From: Nocardia brevicatena NBRC 12119
GTDB taxonomy: Bacteria; Actinomycetota; Actinomycetes; Mycobacteriales; Mycobacteriaceae
Assembly (NCBI RefSeq): GCF_000308495.1
Contig: NZ_BAFU01000244.1
Coordinates: 1 to 64,000 of the forward strand
DNA: 64,000 nucleotides
Reading direction: 5' to 3'
A program made the translations under genes and the position numbers. Numbering within the stretch: position 1 is the first letter of the stretch; each line of letters begins with the position of its first letter. Below, one piece after another: positions 62,813-64,000 of this stretch. The notes under the pieces were generated by a model, which saw nothing but the letters and a program-made list of their open reading frames with translations, was not told the DNA's origin and ran no database searches.

Positions 62813-64000
62813 TTGAGCGATCTTTCTCGCCGTGATCTGCTCAGGACGTCGGCGGCCGCCGGCGTCGGAGCAGTCGTTGTCTCGGGCCTTACGGCCGCAG
62901 ACACGCCGGATATTGCGGACGCAAGCGCCCCGGGAATTGTGGCTGCGGGCCACCCGCGTAAAGGCCCGGTATGCCCGCCCGCGACGTTGACCGGCCACAT
63001 CGTCCGCCCCGGTGACGCGTCGTACACGGATGCGCGACTCGGATGGGACCAGCTCTTTTCTCACTATCCGCTGGTCATCGCCTTCGCGCAGGACACCCAG
63101 GACGTGGTGAACGCCCTGACGTGGGCGCGGCAGCACAACGTCGCGCTGCGGGTGCGCAGCGGCCGCCACGCCCTCGAAGGCTGGTCGAACGTCGACAACG
63201 GCATCGTGATCGACGTCAGCCGGCTGAATTCGGTAGAGATCGACCCTGGCGCTCGTATCGCGACGGTCGGCGCCGGGCTGAACCAACTGGAAGCGGTGAC
63301 GACGCTCGCGAAGCAGAACTTTGCGGTCACAACCGGGAGCGAGGGCAGCGTGAGCTTGTGTGGTGCGACGCTCGGTGGTGGCCTTGGGCCCCTCAACCGC
63401 TGGCTCGGCATGGCCTGCGACAGCCTGGTGGCGGCCGAGGTCGTCGTCCCGTCGGGTCACGACTGCGCCGAGGTGATCAACGCGGACTTGCAGCATCACT
63501 CGGACCTGCTCTGGGCGCTTCGCGGGGCGGGAAACGGTAACTTCGGGATCGTCACACAACTCACCTATAAGGTGTATCCGCTCGAGCATCTCGCCTGTGT
63601 GCAGGCGACATGGGATGGACTTGGGGACCTGTACGGGGTCTTCGAAGCGTGGCAGCGTACGGTACCGTTCGCCGACAGCCGTCTGGGATCCGAGCTCGAG
63701 ATCCACAAGTCCCAGATCCTGCTGTCCGCGTGGCTTGTGGAGGGGGCGGCGGTACAGGCCAGAGAGATTCTTGCTCCGATCCTGTCGGTCGGCACGCCCG
63801 ATGTCACGGTGCAGGTCGGTAACTGGGGCGACGTTTTTGTGGGAGCCCAGCTCCCGCTCGAGCAAGAGCCCGCGAACTGGAAGTTCTTCTCGCAGTTCGT
63901 CAAAGAGCGGTTCCCGAAGAAGGCGATCGACGTCATCGGCGACTTCATGCGAAACGCTCCTACAGAGCAGAGCAACTACTTCGTCGATGCCTTCGGCGGG
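62813..64000 (+). CDS. Tat-exported FAD-linked oxidase (BBE/PCMH type), runs off the window
   Basis: An open frame of 396 codons with a TTG start, continuing past the right edge. The N-terminus LSRRDLLRTSAAAGVGAVVVSG is a twin-arginine signal peptide. The FAD-binding domain follows, with RVRSGRHALEGWS, where the His is a candidate for covalent flavin attachment, then GSVSLCGATLGGGLGPL and GNGNFGIVTQL. This is the berberine-bridge/PCMH-type oxidase family, which oxidises alcohols, sugars or alkaloid-like substrates with O2. The TTG start is supported by GAGAGG and by the signal peptide beginning right after it. Confidence 0.85.
   Translation, partial: MSDLSRRDLLRTSAAAGVGAVVVSGLTAADTPDIADASAPGIVAAGHPRKGPVCPPATLTGHIVRPGDASYTDARLGWDQLFSHYPLVIAFAQDTQDVVNALTWARQHNVALRVRSGRHALEGWSNVDNGIVIDVSRLNSVEIDPGARIATVGAGLNQLEAVTTLAKQNFAVTTGSEGSVSLCGATLGGGLGPLNRWLGMACDSLVAAEVVVPSGHDCAEVINADLQHHSDLLWALRGAGNGNFGIVTQLTYKVYPLEHLACVQATWDGLGDLYGVFEAWQRTVPFADSRLGSELEIHKSQILLSAWLVEGAAVQAREILAPILSVGTPDVTVQVGNWGDVFVGAQLPLEQEPANWKFFSQFVKERFPKKAIDVIGDFMRNAPTEQSNYFVDAFGG

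Overview
The window is high-GC actinobacterial DNA, most likely from a mycolic-acid-containing genus such as Nocardia, Rhodococcus or a mycobacterial relative. The indicators are a mycofactocin-type SDR, an LLM/F420-type oxidoreductase, many FadD/FadE-like enzymes, APH-like phosphotransferases, and frequent GTG starts with ATGA/GTGA overlaps. No rRNA, tRNA, CRISPR array or core housekeeping operon was seen. The window is accessory, catabolic and mobile DNA.

Left region (about 0.8-35.4 kb): a large, mostly intact catabolic locus. A P450/reductase/SDR operon and a second leftward operon (SCP-x thiolase, two MaoC proteins, a tandem double-TetR regulator, an SDR) face a long rightward operon at 8.97-20.24 kb. 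That operon holds an SDR, enoyl-CoA hydratase, DUF7064-type protein, AMP-ligase, thiolase, FadB-like protein, acyl-CoA dehydrogenase, SDR, APH-like kinase and DUF6285-like protein, and ends in an AMP-ligase pseudogene. Next come a BVMO + LLM pair on the minus strand, an HsaA-like flavin monooxygenase, a large FadE, an ADP-forming acyl-CoA synthetase, two HSL-type esterases, a flavin reductase, an enoyl-CoA hydratase and a RibB-like protein. The gene content fits this order: hydroxylation, alcohol oxidation to a ketone, Baeyer-Villiger insertion, ester hydrolysis, CoA activation and beta-oxidation of a hydrophobic, possibly alicyclic, terpenoid or steroid-like compound. The substrate cannot be read from the sequence.

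Middle and right region (about 35.4-54.9 kb): a second, partly decayed set of the same gene families. It starts with a ferredoxin remnant and a degenerate unknown gene. It then carries a mycofactocin-type SDR, a P450 remnant with an internal deletion, a frameshifted DUF7064-type gene, an AMP-ligase, an esterase, an EthD-like protein, two APH-like kinases, another DUF7064-type and another DUF6285-like gene, a solo acyl-CoA dehydrogenase N-terminal fragment, a second tandem double-TetR regulator, a second LLM + BVMO cassette, another esterase, and an in-frame BVMO/alcohol-dehydrogenase chimera. AT-rich intergenic regions carry repeated palindromic motifs that look like shared operators.

Right end (about 55-64 kb): a mobile and scrambled zone. 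A Tn3-family transposase fragment lies upstream, and a decayed IS21-family element (istA/istB) downstream, of the most striking gene in the window: a single reading frame joining an N-terminal polyprenyl diphosphate synthase to a C-terminal class I terpene synthase. The domain order is the reverse of the known fungal bifunctional terpene synthases. A Tat-exported FAD-linked oxidase runs off the end of the window.
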